Shown here in pieces: positions 8,836 to 16,791 of a stretch of DNA of 64,000 bases (positions are counted from its first letter, which is position 1; each line of letters starts with the position of its first letter). The DNA lies in assembly GCA_902467875.1 (NCBI GenBank), contig CABQWP010000005.1, positions 1-64,000 on the forward strand, given 5' to 3'. Below the pieces are notes generated by a model, which worked only from the letters and a program-made list of their open reading frames with translations, did no database searches and was not told the DNA's origin. The position numbers and the translations under genes were made by a program. The stretch comes from an uncultured Collinsella sp. GTDB lineage: Bacteria; Actinomycetota; Coriobacteriia; Coriobacteriales; Coriobacteriaceae.

Positions 8836-9477
8836 ATGTTCGATCAGTTCTACACCACGCTTGAGTCCCTGGGCATCGTGCCGGTCGTCGTGCTCGACAA
8901 GGTCGAGGACGCCGCTCCGCTCGCCCACGCCCTTATGGCAGCTGGCATGAAGTCCGCCGAGGTCACCTTCCGCACCGCCTGCGCCGCCGAGTGCATCGCC
9001 GCTATGGCCGAGGCCGAGCCCGAGATGTGCGTTGGCGCCGGCACCGTCCTGACCGTCGAGCAGGTTGAGCAGGCCCGCGCAGCCGGTGCCAAGTTCATCG
9101 TCTCTCCGGGTTACAACGAGGACGTTGTGAAGCACTGCATCGACATCGACCTGCCTGTCCTTCCCGGCACCGTAACCCCCTCCGAGGTCACCGCAGCCGA
9201 GAACCTGGGCCTCAAGGTCACCAAGTTCTTCCCCGCGTCCCAGTATGGCGGCCTGAACACCATCAAGGCCCTCGCCGCTCCGTTTGTCGGTCACCGCTTT
9301 ATGCCCACCGGCGGCGTGAGCACCGCCAACGTCGAGGAGTACCTGAGCTCCTCCGCCATCATCGCCTGCGGTGGCACCTGGATGGTCAAGCCGGCCCTGT
9401 TTGCCGACGGCGACTTCTCCAAGGTCGAGCAGATCGCCCGCGAGGCCATGGACGTCGTCAAGAAGGTCCGCGGCTAG
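8836..9477 (+). CDS. eda: KDPG aldolase (2-dehydro-3-deoxy-phosphogluconate aldolase)
   Basis: A 213-aa class I aldolase that splits KDPG to pyruvate and glyceraldehyde-3-phosphate. The general-acid glutamate (SAEVTFRT, residue 42) and Schiff-base lysine (LKVTKFFPA, residue 130) are visible, as are the PGTVTPSEV and MPTGGV phosphate-binding segments. The start at 8836 has AAAGGAA upstream. The 253-bp gap after kdgK holds hairpins but no clear separate promoter. A good terminator follows. Confidence 0.93.
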   Translation: MFDQFYTTLESLGIVPVVVLDKVEDAAPLAHALMAAGMKSAEVTFRTACAAECIAAMAEAEPEMCVGAGTVLTVEQVEQARAAGAKFIVSPGYNEDVVKHCIDIDLPVLPGTVTPSEVTAAENLGLKVTKFFPASQYGGLNTIKALAAPFVGHRFMPTGGVSTANVEEYLSSSAIIACGGTWMVKPALFADGDFSKVEQIAREAMDVVKKVRG

Positions 9478-9494
9478 GTTTAGCTCTCTATCGT

Positions 9495-9531
9495 GAAAGG
9501 GGGTGTGCCCTAGACCTCGCCCCCTTTCTTT
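9495..9531 (+). terminator. Terminator of eda
   Basis: A 9-bp stem (9495-9503 with 9520-9528) ends in CTTTCTTTT on the plus strand. Confidence 0.85.
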
Positions 9532-9532
9532 T

Positions 9533-9633
9533 AAAGCGGCTCGGAAGCGCGCCGTTTCCGTCACGGACAAGAACCAAAACCGTCTTGTATGCTGATAGAA
9601 CGTGACGGAAGCGACACGCCCCCGAGCCGCTTT
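9533..9633. repeat. 101-bp inverted repeat with 33-nt imperfect arms
   Basis: Arms 9533-9565 and 9601-9633 match at 28 of 33 positions, and the mismatches would be wobble pairs in one of the two transcripts. The loop can form a further small stem. It starts right after the eda terminator and precedes a second terminator at 9696-9768, so it may be part of a separate small RNA. Confidence 0.7.
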
Positions 9634-9695
9634 GTCTACTCGGCTGACAGTCGCGCTCAACTAAGCCATATCGACGAAAGCCGAGCCATCAAAAC

Positions 9696-9768
9696 AGCTG
9701 CGGCGCCGTCTGGAGGAATGGACCCTTGCTTCCGGTCTTTTCCTCCAAGCGGCGCCGCAGCTTTTTTG
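9696..9768 (+). terminator. Strong plus-strand terminator without an obvious gene before it
   Basis: A perfect 13-bp stem (9696-9708 with 9750-9762) encloses a smaller GGAGGA/TCCTCC stem and ends in CTTTTTTG. The preceding protein gene, eda, already has its own terminator 200 bp earlier. Confidence 0.8.
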
Positions 9769-9788
9769 TGCCCCGGTAGCGTCTCGCA

Positions 9789-9854
9789 CTTGCGGTGAAA
9801 TACGGACTGTTTACACCATCAGAGCCGCAAAACAATCCCTATTTCACCGCAACT
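9789..9854. repeat. 67-bp palindromic repeat, copy 1 (degenerate)
   Basis: The copy begins CTTGCGGTGAAATACGGA and ends TATTTCACCGCAACT. Arms pair over about 19 positions. It lies at the 3' end of the minus-strand GntR gene. In reverse complement its right half matches copies 4 and 5. Confidence 0.75.
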
Positions 9855-9869
9855 AATGAAGGGGGCGAG

Positions 9870-10562
9870 TTAGATGGCCGAGTCTTTGGACAGCTCAAAA
9901 TAGTCGGGATGCAAGGCGATAACCGGACCTTGCTCTTCGGGCATCAGGTGCAGGTGCGTCTCTGCCAGATAGCTCGCCGCGTCGGTATCGCCCCTCTTAA
10001 TGGCCTCGAGAATCCGGCGATGCTGCCGACGAATCGGCTCCCAATCCAGATCCTGCGACACCATACGCAACCAGTTGTATCGCTCAAAATGCGTGTTGAC
10101 GCTCTTCATCCAATCCCACAACATGTGACGACCGGCAATCTCAAAACATGTCTCATGGAACAGGTTGTCCAGATCGAAAAAGCGACGCGTTTCGCTATGG
10201 TCGAGCGACTCGGACTCGGCAAGAATCTGCTCGAGCCGATGCTTTTGCTCGGGCGTGGCGGCAGAACAGCATTTAATGAGTACGCTTCTCTCGAGTTTCT
10301 CGCGCAAGAAACAGGCGTTCTCGGCACGCTCCATGCTGATTTTTGAGACATAGGTACCGCTTTTGGGACGCGTTTCCACCAGCTCCTGCTCGCGCAGACG
10401 CACAAAGGACTCGCGAATGGGTGTGCGCCCGATTCCCGTCTCTTTTTCCAGACCAATCGCCGAAAGGCGCGTGCCGGGCTTGAGCTCGGCATAGATGATC
10501 TTGGACCGCAATGCGTTGTACGCCTGGTCTTGCAGGCTCTGATAATGCTGGTGTTGTTCCAT
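9870..10562 (-). CDS. GntR-family (FCD/FadR-like) transcriptional regulator
   Basis: A 230-aa regulator. The winged helix is at residues 10-75 (YNALRSKIIYAELKPGTRLS, TGIGRTPIRESFVRLREQEL, KSGTYVSKIS), followed by an all-helical FCD ligand domain with metal-type residues (DLDNLFHETCFEIAG, RRQHRRILEAI). The start at 10562 has GAGGG upstream. It is convergent with the kdgK-eda unit, so it might control sugar-acid genes, but no binding site is evident and its target is unknown. A 67-bp repeat stands on each side of the gene. Confidence 0.85.
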   Translation of the reverse strand: MEQHQHYQSLQDQAYNALRSKIIYAELKPGTRLSAIGLEKETGIGRTPIRESFVRLREQELVETRPKSGTYVSKISMERAENACFLREKLERSVLIKCCSAATPEQKHRLEQILAESESLDHSETRRFFDLDNLFHETCFEIAGRHMLWDWMKSVNTHFERYNWLRMVSQDLDWEPIRRQHRRILEAIKRGDTDAASYLAETHLHLMPEEQGPVIALHPDYFELSKDSAI

Positions 10563-10635
10563 AAAGCCCTCGGATGAAGCCTCGGTTAATCGAATACCAC
10601 TATGCAATACTATCGCATCCCCCGCCCCCCTCATA

Positions 10636-10702
10636 AGTTGCGGTGGAATAGTTCCTGCTCAAAGCCTTCAGCAGCAAAAACAGTAACTATTCCACCGCAA
10701 CT
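10636..10702. repeat. 67-bp palindromic repeat, copy 2
   Basis: Perfect 18-bp arms at 10636-10653 (AGTTGCGGTGGAATAGTT) and 10685-10702. It stands about 75 bp upstream of the GntR gene start. Confidence 0.85.
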
Positions 10703-10762
10703 TCCAACAGTCTTTTTGGGACGTGGCTTTTTTGGCTACCCTGAGCCGCAGGTCGGCCCCTT

Positions 10763-10922
10763 GCCACAAAAGGGGCCCATCTACTACGTTAACGCGGAGA
10801 GCCCAGACCATGCTGAAAAGTGCGAAAACAAAACCGCAGGTAGACAGCTTGTTGATTTTCGAAAAAGCCAACTATGGTTGACCCCTGCGGCTTAAACGTA
10901 GTAGATAGGCCCTTTTCGTGGC
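10763..10922. repeat. 160-bp element with ~27-bp inverted terminal arms
   Basis: Arms at 10763-10790 and 10895-10922 share ATCTACTACGTT-type sequence with one substitution and a one-base slip. The core has an inner GCAGG/CCTGC pairing but no gene. The 567-bp gap between the GntR and ATPase genes holds this element, repeat copy 2 and the 10-bp repeat array. Confidence 0.7.
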
Positions 10923-11050
10923 GAAGCACTACTGCGCCCCAAATTGGCACCCCGAGTCCTCGTGAGTTGCCAACAAGCTGTTCGCCCAGCGCTTTATCCG
11001 CGCGGCATTTGGAAAATAGCACCACCGCAAAACCCGCGAGTAGCGCGTAC

Positions 11051-11110
11051 TTTACTATATCTCACTATACTTTGCTATATCTCACTATACTTTGTTATAT
11101 CTTGCTATAT
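11051..11110 (+). repeat. Six tandem 10-bp AT-rich units before the ATPase gene
   Basis: Six exact 10-bp units follow the consensus YTYRCTATAY (for example TTTGCTATAT and CTCACTATAC), so a TATA step recurs on one helix face. The array ends 20 bp before the ATPase start codon and includes its probable promoter. Confidence 0.85.
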
Positions 11111-11130
11111 CTTGAGCAAAGGTGGCTCAC

Positions 11131-12222
11131 ATGCAAACAAACCCTTTTAAGCCCACAGCAGGTAAAACACCTCCCACGATTATCGGCCGCGAAGATGTAC
11201 TTGAAGAATTCAGTGAAGGCCTCACCAACGGGCCTGGTGCCCCTGGGCGCCTAATGCGCATAGCCGGCGTCTGTGGAACGGGCAAGACGGTCCTCCTTGA
11301 CGAGTGCTCACGTTTGGCGCAAAGCCGTGGCTGGACGGTCATAAAAGAGGTCGCAACCGAGGGACTTTGCCAGCGCATTCTCGAACAGCTGCAGCCCAAA
11401 TTACAGGCCAAACACGCCAGATTTGAGCCCACCGTAGCTGGCATATCCATCGGCAACATAGATATTGAGCGAATCGGTCCATCGCTACGCGACGCCATGA
11501 GACAGACAATATCCAAGAATGGAAATGGCCTGCTCATCACTCTCGACGAGGTTCAAGACGCAGAGCTCGATGAGGTCCGAACGCTCTCCATTGCGATTCA
11601 GCAGGTTATCGGCGAAGACCTTGATATCGCCTTTGTTTTTGCTGGGCTGCCTTCGATGATTGAAAGCATCATCAACGGAAAGACACTTACGTTTTTGCGC
11701 CGTGCCCTCCCCTTTGATCTGAAGGCTGTGGCAGTAACCGAAGTGTCGTACTCCCTCGAGGAAACCATTGAAGCGTCTGGCATGGAGTTGCAGCCAGGTA
11801 TTGCCGGCCAACTTGCCGAGGCAACGCAAGGCTATCCTTTCATGATCCAACTCGTTGGATACTACGCATGGCAGTTGGCAAGACGTGCACATACAGCGAT
11901 TATTGGAGAAGAAGAAGCCGAGCGTGGCATTGCAACGGCACGCGAACGCTTCTGCGCCATGGTGATTGAGCCCGCGCTGCGGCGCATTCCGCCCACGTGC
12001 ATCGCTTATCTGCTGAGCATGGCGTCTTTGGGGCAGACGAGCTCGACTAGCATGGTTGCCGATGGCCTAAACAAAACGCCTCAACAGGTGAGCTCCGTCC
12101 GCAGCCGCCTGTTAAGAGAATCGATTATCGAGGCCCCCTCGTACGGCAAGGTCTCATTTGCCATCCCCTACATGCGCAATTACCTCTACGAACACAAAGC
12201 CGAACTGGAAGTTGAACTGTAG
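11131..12222 (+). CDS. AAA-type ATPase with C-terminal winged helix, unknown function
   Basis: A 363-aa P-loop ATPase. The Walker A is GVCGTGKT near residue 50 and the Walker B is LLITLDEVQD near residue 130; the last 80 residues look like a winged helix (AYLLSMASLGQ, PQQVSSVRSRLLRESIIEA). This order resembles Orc1/Cdc6-like and STAND-type bacterial ATPases that are widespread but uncharacterised in Actinobacteria. The start at 11131 has AGGTGG upstream; a GTG three codons earlier is less likely. Unlike its neighbours it uses many A/T-ending codons, and it sits beside a ruined integrase, which suggests horizontal transfer. Function is not known. Confidence 0.75.
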   Translation: MQTNPFKPTAGKTPPTIIGREDVLEEFSEGLTNGPGAPGRLMRIAGVCGTGKTVLLDECSRLAQSRGWTVIKEVATEGLCQRILEQLQPKLQAKHARFEPTVAGISIGNIDIERIGPSLRDAMRQTISKNGNGLLITLDEVQDAELDEVRTLSIAIQQVIGEDLDIAFVFAGLPSMIESIINGKTLTFLRRALPFDLKAVAVTEVSYSLEETIEASGMELQPGIAGQLAEATQGYPFMIQLVGYYAWQLARRAHTAIIGEEEAERGIATARERFCAMVIEPALRRIPPTCIAYLLSMASLGQTSSTSMVADGLNKTPQQVSSVRSRLLRESIIEAPSYGKVSFAIPYMRNYLYEHKAELEVEL

Positions 12223-12242
12223 AAGCGGTAACTGCCCTGCAA

Positions 12243-12364
12243 GACGAAAACCGTTTTCGTACGGATTTAAAGCAGACGTAAACGATTTTCGTCTTGATTT
12301 GCGTACGGAATTAAGACGTAAATTGCGCTTTCGTACGCTTATTACCAGACGCAAATTGTTTTCG
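12243..12364. repeat. Four degenerate palindromic units downstream of the ATPase
   Basis: Units starting near 12243, 12275, 12315 and 12348 follow GACGnAAA-(3-6)-TTTnCGT. The first two are near-perfect palindromes. Spacing is 32-40 bp. They lie between the ATPase stop and the integrase remnants. Confidence 0.6.
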
Positions 12365-12395
12365 TCCGGCCATGCGTCCCCAATCTAGACGAAAA

Positions 12396-12420
12396 GAGCC
12401 CCGAGCTCGAATCGGGGCTC
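12396..12420 (-). terminator. Minus-strand terminator of the island remnant
   Basis: A 7-bp GAGCCCC/GGGGCTC stem is followed by TTTTC on the minus strand, just past the stop codon at 12451. Confidence 0.65.
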
Positions 12421-12450
12421 GATGTAAGTTCTAGGGTGTCAGAAGTTACA

Positions 12451-12693
12451 TCAGCCGCTTACGACCGCTCTGTCTATCTCTCCGAGCGGGACGGGCGCCG
12501 ATGCCCTGATCTCTGCCATGTCGAGGTGCGAGATCAAATCCTTGGCGCGCTCGCCGGAGTGGTATGCCTTGTTCGGCGCCACCTTCCTGTAGAGCTTCTT
12601 GAGCTTCGTCTTCCCCTTGTTGCCCGGCGGCATCTCCGTCTCAGGTGGCAGCCCTAGGAAGGACAGGACGCCGGGCAGGTCGCACAGCATCAC
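12451..12693 (-). pseudogene. Remnant reading frame fused to the integrase end
   Basis: An open frame continues from about 12826 to 12451 without a start codon until an internal ATG at 12693. It encodes a Lys-rich segment (NKGKTKLKKLYRKVAPNKAY) that I do not recognise. It overlaps the tail of the integrase remnant in another frame, so it is best read as a gene fragment brought in by deletion at the island edge. Confidence 0.4.
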
Positions 12694-12799
12694 GTCCTCG
12701 ATGTCGGCCTTGGCCGCCAGGTCGACGACTCTCTGCGCTGTCGGCGAGATGTTCGGGGTGCTGCTACCGCCCGCTGGTTCGGAAGCTGGCGGGCAGTAG

Positions 12800-13711
12800 C
12801 GGCAGTAGCGGTGTGGCTCGATAGGCCCGAATATCCGTAAGGAAGGTGCTCGCTCTCATATGTGCTGATATGCCTCGCCTCGCGAACCTTGGGATGCTTC
12901 CTGAGGTAATCCCTCAATTCGAGCCACTCTTTATGCTCATAACGCTTCGAAATCGTTTCCCCGTCGACAGTTTCCTTCACATAATGGTATGTTCGAACGC
13001 CTTCGAACTTGCCGAACCCGTTCTCGACGCTGAAGTTTCTGAACCAGCGCGAAAACCCATTCAGGTCCATGAAGTTGACTTGGGGATGCCTGTCTTTCGT
13101 TCGTTCGAATGAGTGGACGAGCGGAGTGCCTTTGACTTGTTCCAGGCCGAAGGCTTCCATTTCGCGGGCCTGCTCCTTTTTCCAGAATTCGAGATACGAC
13201 GTCAGCGTCTCGCTTATCGAGATCCTCCGCACGCTTTTCTTGCTTTTGGGCGAGCGAACGCTTCGATCGGCCGCGAACTGCTGCTCAATGAGGATGCTTC
13301 TGTTCTCGACGGAGACATCGGACCACGTCATCCCGAGGGCTTCTGCCCTTCTCATGTCGGTGTCGAGCATGAGCATCACGCATGTGATGTGCGCGTCCGG
13401 TTCTCGATTGAGTAGGATGTCGAGTAGGCGAGCGGCGTGATGATTCCTTCGCGGTTGTCGTGGAACTTTTTTGCGTACGAGCCGACGGTGTCCCTCGATT
13501 TTTGGACGTAGGTGCCGCTGTTGAGTTCTGCCTTGTAGGCTTCGAGTGCGGCGTCGACCTCTCGGCTTTTGGTGGTATGTATGGTCTGCCACGGCGAATA
13601 GCGGTATTTGCCCGTGACCGGATCCTTGCCGAGGCTGTGACGGTAACGCCACGTGTATTTGTCGCGGCGTTGCTTCGTTCCTTTGCCTATGACGAGAGGT
13701 CGGTCGTTCAT
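12800..13711 (-). pseudogene. Broken phage-type tyrosine integrase
   Basis: The N-terminal arm-binding part starts at 13711 (KYTWRYRHSLGKDPVTGKYR, TKSREVDAALEAYKAELNSGTY). Near 13430 the reading shifts frame and the core-binding domain is largely missing; the catalytic domain resumes as CVMLMLDTDMRRAEALGMTW, which carries the first catalytic Arg. The part that should hold the HxxR box and the nucleophilic Tyr is gone after about 12830. The protein therefore cannot be an active recombinase. It points away from the tRNA-fMet scar 270 bp away, the normal arrangement of an integrase and its attachment site. Confidence 0.8.
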
Positions 13712-13784
13712 CGTGTTCCTTGCCTGAAGTGCCTGAGAATCGCGCTCGGTTGCGCGGAATGGCGCAAAGGGCTGGGGCGGGTGG

Positions 13785-13836
13785 GCATTACCCTTGGTGG
13801 TGGGCCCTGCGTGGGGTCACACCCCAAGGGTAATGC
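13785..13836. repeat. Hairpin between integrase remnant and attachment scar
   Basis: Perfect 13-bp arms (GCATTACCCTTGG at 13785-13797, complement at 13824-13836) lie upstream of the integrase start. It could be an operator or part of the old attP region. Confidence 0.5.
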
Positions 13837-13863
13837 TCCGCCTGACCGCTTTCAAGCTCGTTG

Positions 13864-13963
13864 TGGGTCGAATTTGGGTCGAATTATTCCGCGTACTTTT
13901 CTTTCGTAAATCTATGAAAACATCAAATGACCTGGAGTTATATTGACTTCAATTTGGGTCGAA
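13864..13963 (+). repeat. Three direct repeats TGGGTCGAA (probable integrase arm sites)
   Basis: TGGGTCGAA occurs at 13864-13872, 13875-13883 and 13955-13963, between the integrase start and the tRNA scar. Short direct repeats at this place are typical arm-type binding sites of tyrosine integrases. Confidence 0.5.
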
Positions 13964-13986
13964 ATGTCTGAATGAAACAACGTCGT

Positions 13987-14037
13987 AGCGACCTCATAAC
14001 CCGAAGGTCGGTTGTTCAAATCCGCCCCCCGCGACCA
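13987..14037 (+). other. 3' half of a tRNA-fMet gene, attachment-site scar
   Basis: From the anticodon loop (CTCATAACCCGAAGGTCG) through the T-loop TTCAAAT to an encoded CCA the sequence follows initiator tRNA-Met, but no D arm or 5' acceptor strand precedes it. An initiator tRNA should begin CGCGGGG to pair with the CCCCGCG here. This is what remains when an element integrates in a tRNA gene: the end that keeps only the 3' part. A native-looking terminator follows. Confidence 0.75.
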
Positions 14038-14044
14038 TGAAACT

Positions 14045-14605
14045 TCAGGTCGGAAGCATAAAAGCTCCCGACCTTTTTCTTTGTCTAGGGGTTTCGGCAT
14101 CTCTCGTTCTTTGGGTACCTCGAGGCGGGCAATCAGATAGATGCTTACGAGTATCATAGGGTCTTTTTACGTCGCGGTCGTGTCTCGTACTGGTGCGCCG
14201 CTCTTTGTGGGACGTGTCACTTTGCCATAGGTTGTCCGGCGGCGGGGCGCAGGTCGTTCCCCGTGGCGTCGCTCCTTTCGACGCTACGCTGCCTGGCCAC
14301 TCGTTCCACTGGTGCTTTTTCATGTCGACGCAGCCGTTGTCTCGGAAGGCGACTCCTTCCTCCGTCAGTAGTGCTCGCTGGTCGGGGAAGTTTGGCGCGA
14401 GGCGTCCCGCGTGGTTGACGACGCGGTGGCAGGGATAATCGCCGTAGCGATCCGCCTCGCTCAGCACCGCTCCGACCAGGCGAGAGTTTTTCTCCCTGCC
14501 GATGAGGCGCGCTATCTGACCGTACGAGGCGACGCATCCCGCCGGAATCTCTGCCACGACGGAGAGAATCTCATAAACCAAATCTTCGTCCAGGACTTTT
14601 CCCAT
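14045..14605 (-). CDS. MGMT/ATL-family DNA-alkylation protein with abnormal C-terminal tail
   Basis: An alkyltransferase-type DNA-binding protein, 186 aa. The first 105 residues match the family (EIPAGCVASYGQIARLIG, LVGAVLSEADRY, then PCHRVVNHAGRLAP), with the PCHRV alkyl-acceptor motif intact. Family members end near residue 105-130; here about 80 Arg/Thr/Pro-rich residues of no recognisable fold follow, running up to the terminator of the tRNA scar. The natural stop codon was probably lost. GGGAGCG precedes the ATG at 14605. It could act in alkyl-base repair if the tail is tolerated. Confidence 0.75.
   Translation of the reverse strand: MGKVLDEDLVYEILSVVAEIPAGCVASYGQIARLIGREKNSRLVGAVLSEADRYGDYPCHRVVNHAGRLAPNFPDQRALLTEEGVAFRDNGCVDMKKHQWNEWPGSVASKGATPRGTTCAPPPDNLWQSDTSHKERRTSTRHDRDVKRPYDTRKHLSDCPPRGTQRTRDAETPRQRKRSGAFMLPT
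14047..14080 (+). terminator. Terminator of the tRNA-fMet remnant
   Basis: A 7-bp AGGTCGG stem (14047-14053 with CCGACCT at 14068-14074), plus a small inner AGC/GCT stem, ends in CTTTTTC. Confidence 0.75.
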
Positions 14606-14779
14606 CGTATCGCTCCCGTGTTCGCTTTTGCCTTCGGGGGCGCGGCGCCGATCACCCGTGCTGCGATTTTCGCAGCTCCCCTTACCGAAGCATCGAGGGA
14701 AAGCGCGTGCGTGTCAAGGTTGTCTGGTCCAGTTGCTGGCTCGATGCCTCGAGATGTTCGCCTCAAGTGCGACCTGCCC

Positions 14780-15286
14780 CTATTGGAAAAGGATGCCGAA
14801 GATGTATTTGGTGATGGCGGAGCGGCGGATGACCCCCACGAGTTTGCCCTCGTCATCAACCACAGGAAGCTTCTTGAACTTCTTCTTCGCCAGCAGCGCG
14901 GCGACGCGGGCGATGCTCTGCTCGGGACGGGCACACACTACCTGGCGCGTCGCGAAATCCATGACGCAGCGATCCTTCAGGTCTTCGATGCGCTGCTCAA
15001 GGCTCTGATCGTCGAAGTACAGCATGGACGCGTCGCCGCCCGTGAAGATGGTGTGAGCGCGATGCTGCGCGATGGCTCCCATGACATCGCCGTCGGAGAT
15101 GAACCCGACCACCTGGTTGCGCTCATCGATTACGGGCATGCTGCTCACCTCGTTTTCGGCGAGCATGCGCACCACGTCGGAAATCGTGCAATCCTGCGTG
15201 CAGGTGAACGGCTCTTCAATCATGATGCTCGAAACGGGCGTCCCCTCGAGCTCGAGCGGGATGCGCTCGGACAGAATCTCGGACAT
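14780..15286 (-). CDS. CBS-domain pair protein
   Basis: A 168-aa protein made of two CBS domains (SIMIEEPFTCTQDCTISDVV, MPVIDERNQVVGFISDGDVM, then a second pair ending LPVVDDEGKLVGVIRRSAI). Such modules bind adenine nucleotides and sense energy state. The ATG lies 3 bp after the MFS stop, and its ribosome site AAGGAGG overlaps the end of the transporter gene, so the two are translationally coupled. Its partner is unknown. Confidence 0.88.
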   Translation of the reverse strand: MSEILSERIPLELEGTPVSSIMIEEPFTCTQDCTISDVVRMLAENEVSSMPVIDERNQVVGFISDGDVMGAIAQHRAHTIFTGGDASMLYFDDQSLEQRIEDLKDRCVMDFATRQVVCARPEQSIARVAALLAKKKFKKLPVVDDEGKLVGVIRRSAITKYIFGILFQ

Positions 15287-15289
15287 CGC

Positions 15290-16729
15290 TTATGCCTCCT
15301 TCGTTTTCGGTGCGGTTTTCTTGGTGCGCACGCTGAATATGGCGCAGATAAGGGAAACGAGGCCGATTGCCGCGCACACCTTGTAAGCGACGCCCGCGCC
15401 CACGGCGGTGGCTACTTGGATGCTCGCATCGACGCCGGCCGACGCGGTGACGCTTGTCATGACCGTGATGATGAGCGCCGTGCACAAACCGCCGGCGACC
15501 TGGCGGCCGGTGTTCGCGATGGCGTTGCCGTGGGCGATCATGTCATTTTTCAAGGCATTGACACCCCATGTGTTCACCGGCATGTTCGCGAGCGACTGGC
15601 CGGCGGACTGCAGCATGCAGAACAGCGCAACCACCAAGATGGGCGTGTTTACCGTCGAAAGCGAGAGCAGGAACAGGGCGCCGGTCATGAGGGCCAGGCC
15701 GACGATCGAGATGGCACGCGGACCGAACTTGTCGAACACCACGCCGGAGATAGGGCTGATGATGATGCCCACCGCCGCGGCGGGAAGCATGGCCATGCCG
15801 GTTTCGAAGGCCGAAGCGCCAAGCGAGGTTTGCAGCAGCAACGGCAACAGCGTGTTGGTGACCAGGCATGCGGCGTTGATGAGCGTGACGATGATGGCGG
15901 CCACGCGGAACTCGCGCGTCTTGAGCGTGCCCAGTTGAAGCAGCGGGTCCTCGATTTTGCCCTGGCGTACGACGAACAGCACCAAGCACACGACACCCGC
16001 GACGATCGAGCCGAGCACCACGGGGTTGCCCCAACCCATCGACGAGGCGCTCGAGAACCCGTAGAGAAGTCCGCCGAAGGCGATGGTGGAGAGGACGACC
16101 GAGGGCAGGTCGAGCTTGGGGTTCTTCAGCTCGCCCACGTTTTTCAGCATGAACACGCCCAGCACCAGCACGAGAATTGCGAGGGGGACGATGGCGCCGA
16201 TCATGGTGCGCCAGCCGTACGTGTCGATCACCGCACCGCCTACGACGGGGCCGACCGCGGGACCCGCCGACATGACGATGCCCGCCATGCCCATAGCCGT
16301 TCCTCGTTTCTCGACGGGGAACACCAGCATGGGAACCACCGAGACAAGCGGCATGAGCACGCCTGAGCCCGCCGCTTGCAACACGCGACCGATGATGAGG
16401 AACAGGAAATCAGGGGCTGCGGCGCACAGCAGCGTGCCCAGCGCGAACACCAGCGTCGCCCCGAAGAATAGCGCGCGGGTGCTGAACTTGTCGATAAGGA
16501 ACGCCGAAACGGGGACCATGATGCCGCTCACCAGCGGGTATATGGACATGATCCACTGGGCAGTCGAGGCATCGATGGCGAAATCGGACATGATGACCGG
16601 CAGCGCAGGCGACATCACCGTTTGGTTCAGTAGCGCCAAGAAGGCACCCAGGACGACGACCGCGACGATGCGGATCTGGGTACCGGTAATGCGCCCATTG
16701 GCGGGCGCGACCGTACAATTATCAGACAT
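15290..16729 (-). CDS. DHA2-type MFS exporter (EmrB/QacA family)
   Basis: A 479-aa membrane protein with about 14 hydrophobic helices. The family motif ALNQTVMSPALPVI-like start (ALLNQTVMSPALPVIMSDF), the loop 2-3 motif (DKFSTRALFFG) and the antiporter motif C (GIVMSAGPAVGPVVGG) are present. It should export drugs or small amphiphiles against protons. The start at 16729 has GAAGGAAG upstream. A palindrome at 16792-16812 could be its operator, but no regulator gene is adjacent. Confidence 0.9.
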   Translation of the reverse strand: MSDNCTVAPANGRITGTQIRIVAVVVLGAFLALLNQTVMSPALPVIMSDFAIDASTAQWIMSIYPLVSGIMVPVSAFLIDKFSTRALFFGATLVFALGTLLCAAAPDFLFLIIGRVLQAAGSGVLMPLVSVVPMLVFPVEKRGTAMGMAGIVMSAGPAVGPVVGGAVIDTYGWRTMIGAIVPLAILVLVLGVFMLKNVGELKNPKLDLPSVVLSTIAFGGLLYGFSSASSMGWGNPVVLGSIVAGVVCLVLFVVRQGKIEDPLLQLGTLKTREFRVAAIIVTLINAACLVTNTLLPLLLQTSLGASAFETGMAMLPAAAVGIIISPISGVVFDKFGPRAISIVGLALMTGALFLLSLSTVNTPILVVALFCMLQSAGQSLANMPVNTWGVNALKNDMIAHGNAIANTGRQVAGGLCTALIITVMTSVTASAGVDASIQVATAVGAGVAYKVCAAIGLVSLICAIFSVRTKKTAPKTKEA

Positions 16730-16791
16730 AAGCTTCCTTCGTATCTATTCGATTCTTCGCCGAAGGCGCGCCGGCCCACGGGCGAAATAAC

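Noticed and set aside
12243..12364. CRISPR array
   Set aside because: Units are degenerate palindromes with irregular spacing and no unique spacers of constant length; no cas genes are present.
13957..14037. Intact tRNA gene
   Set aside because: Only the anticodon-to-CCA half matches initiator tRNA; there is no D arm or acceptor 5' strand.
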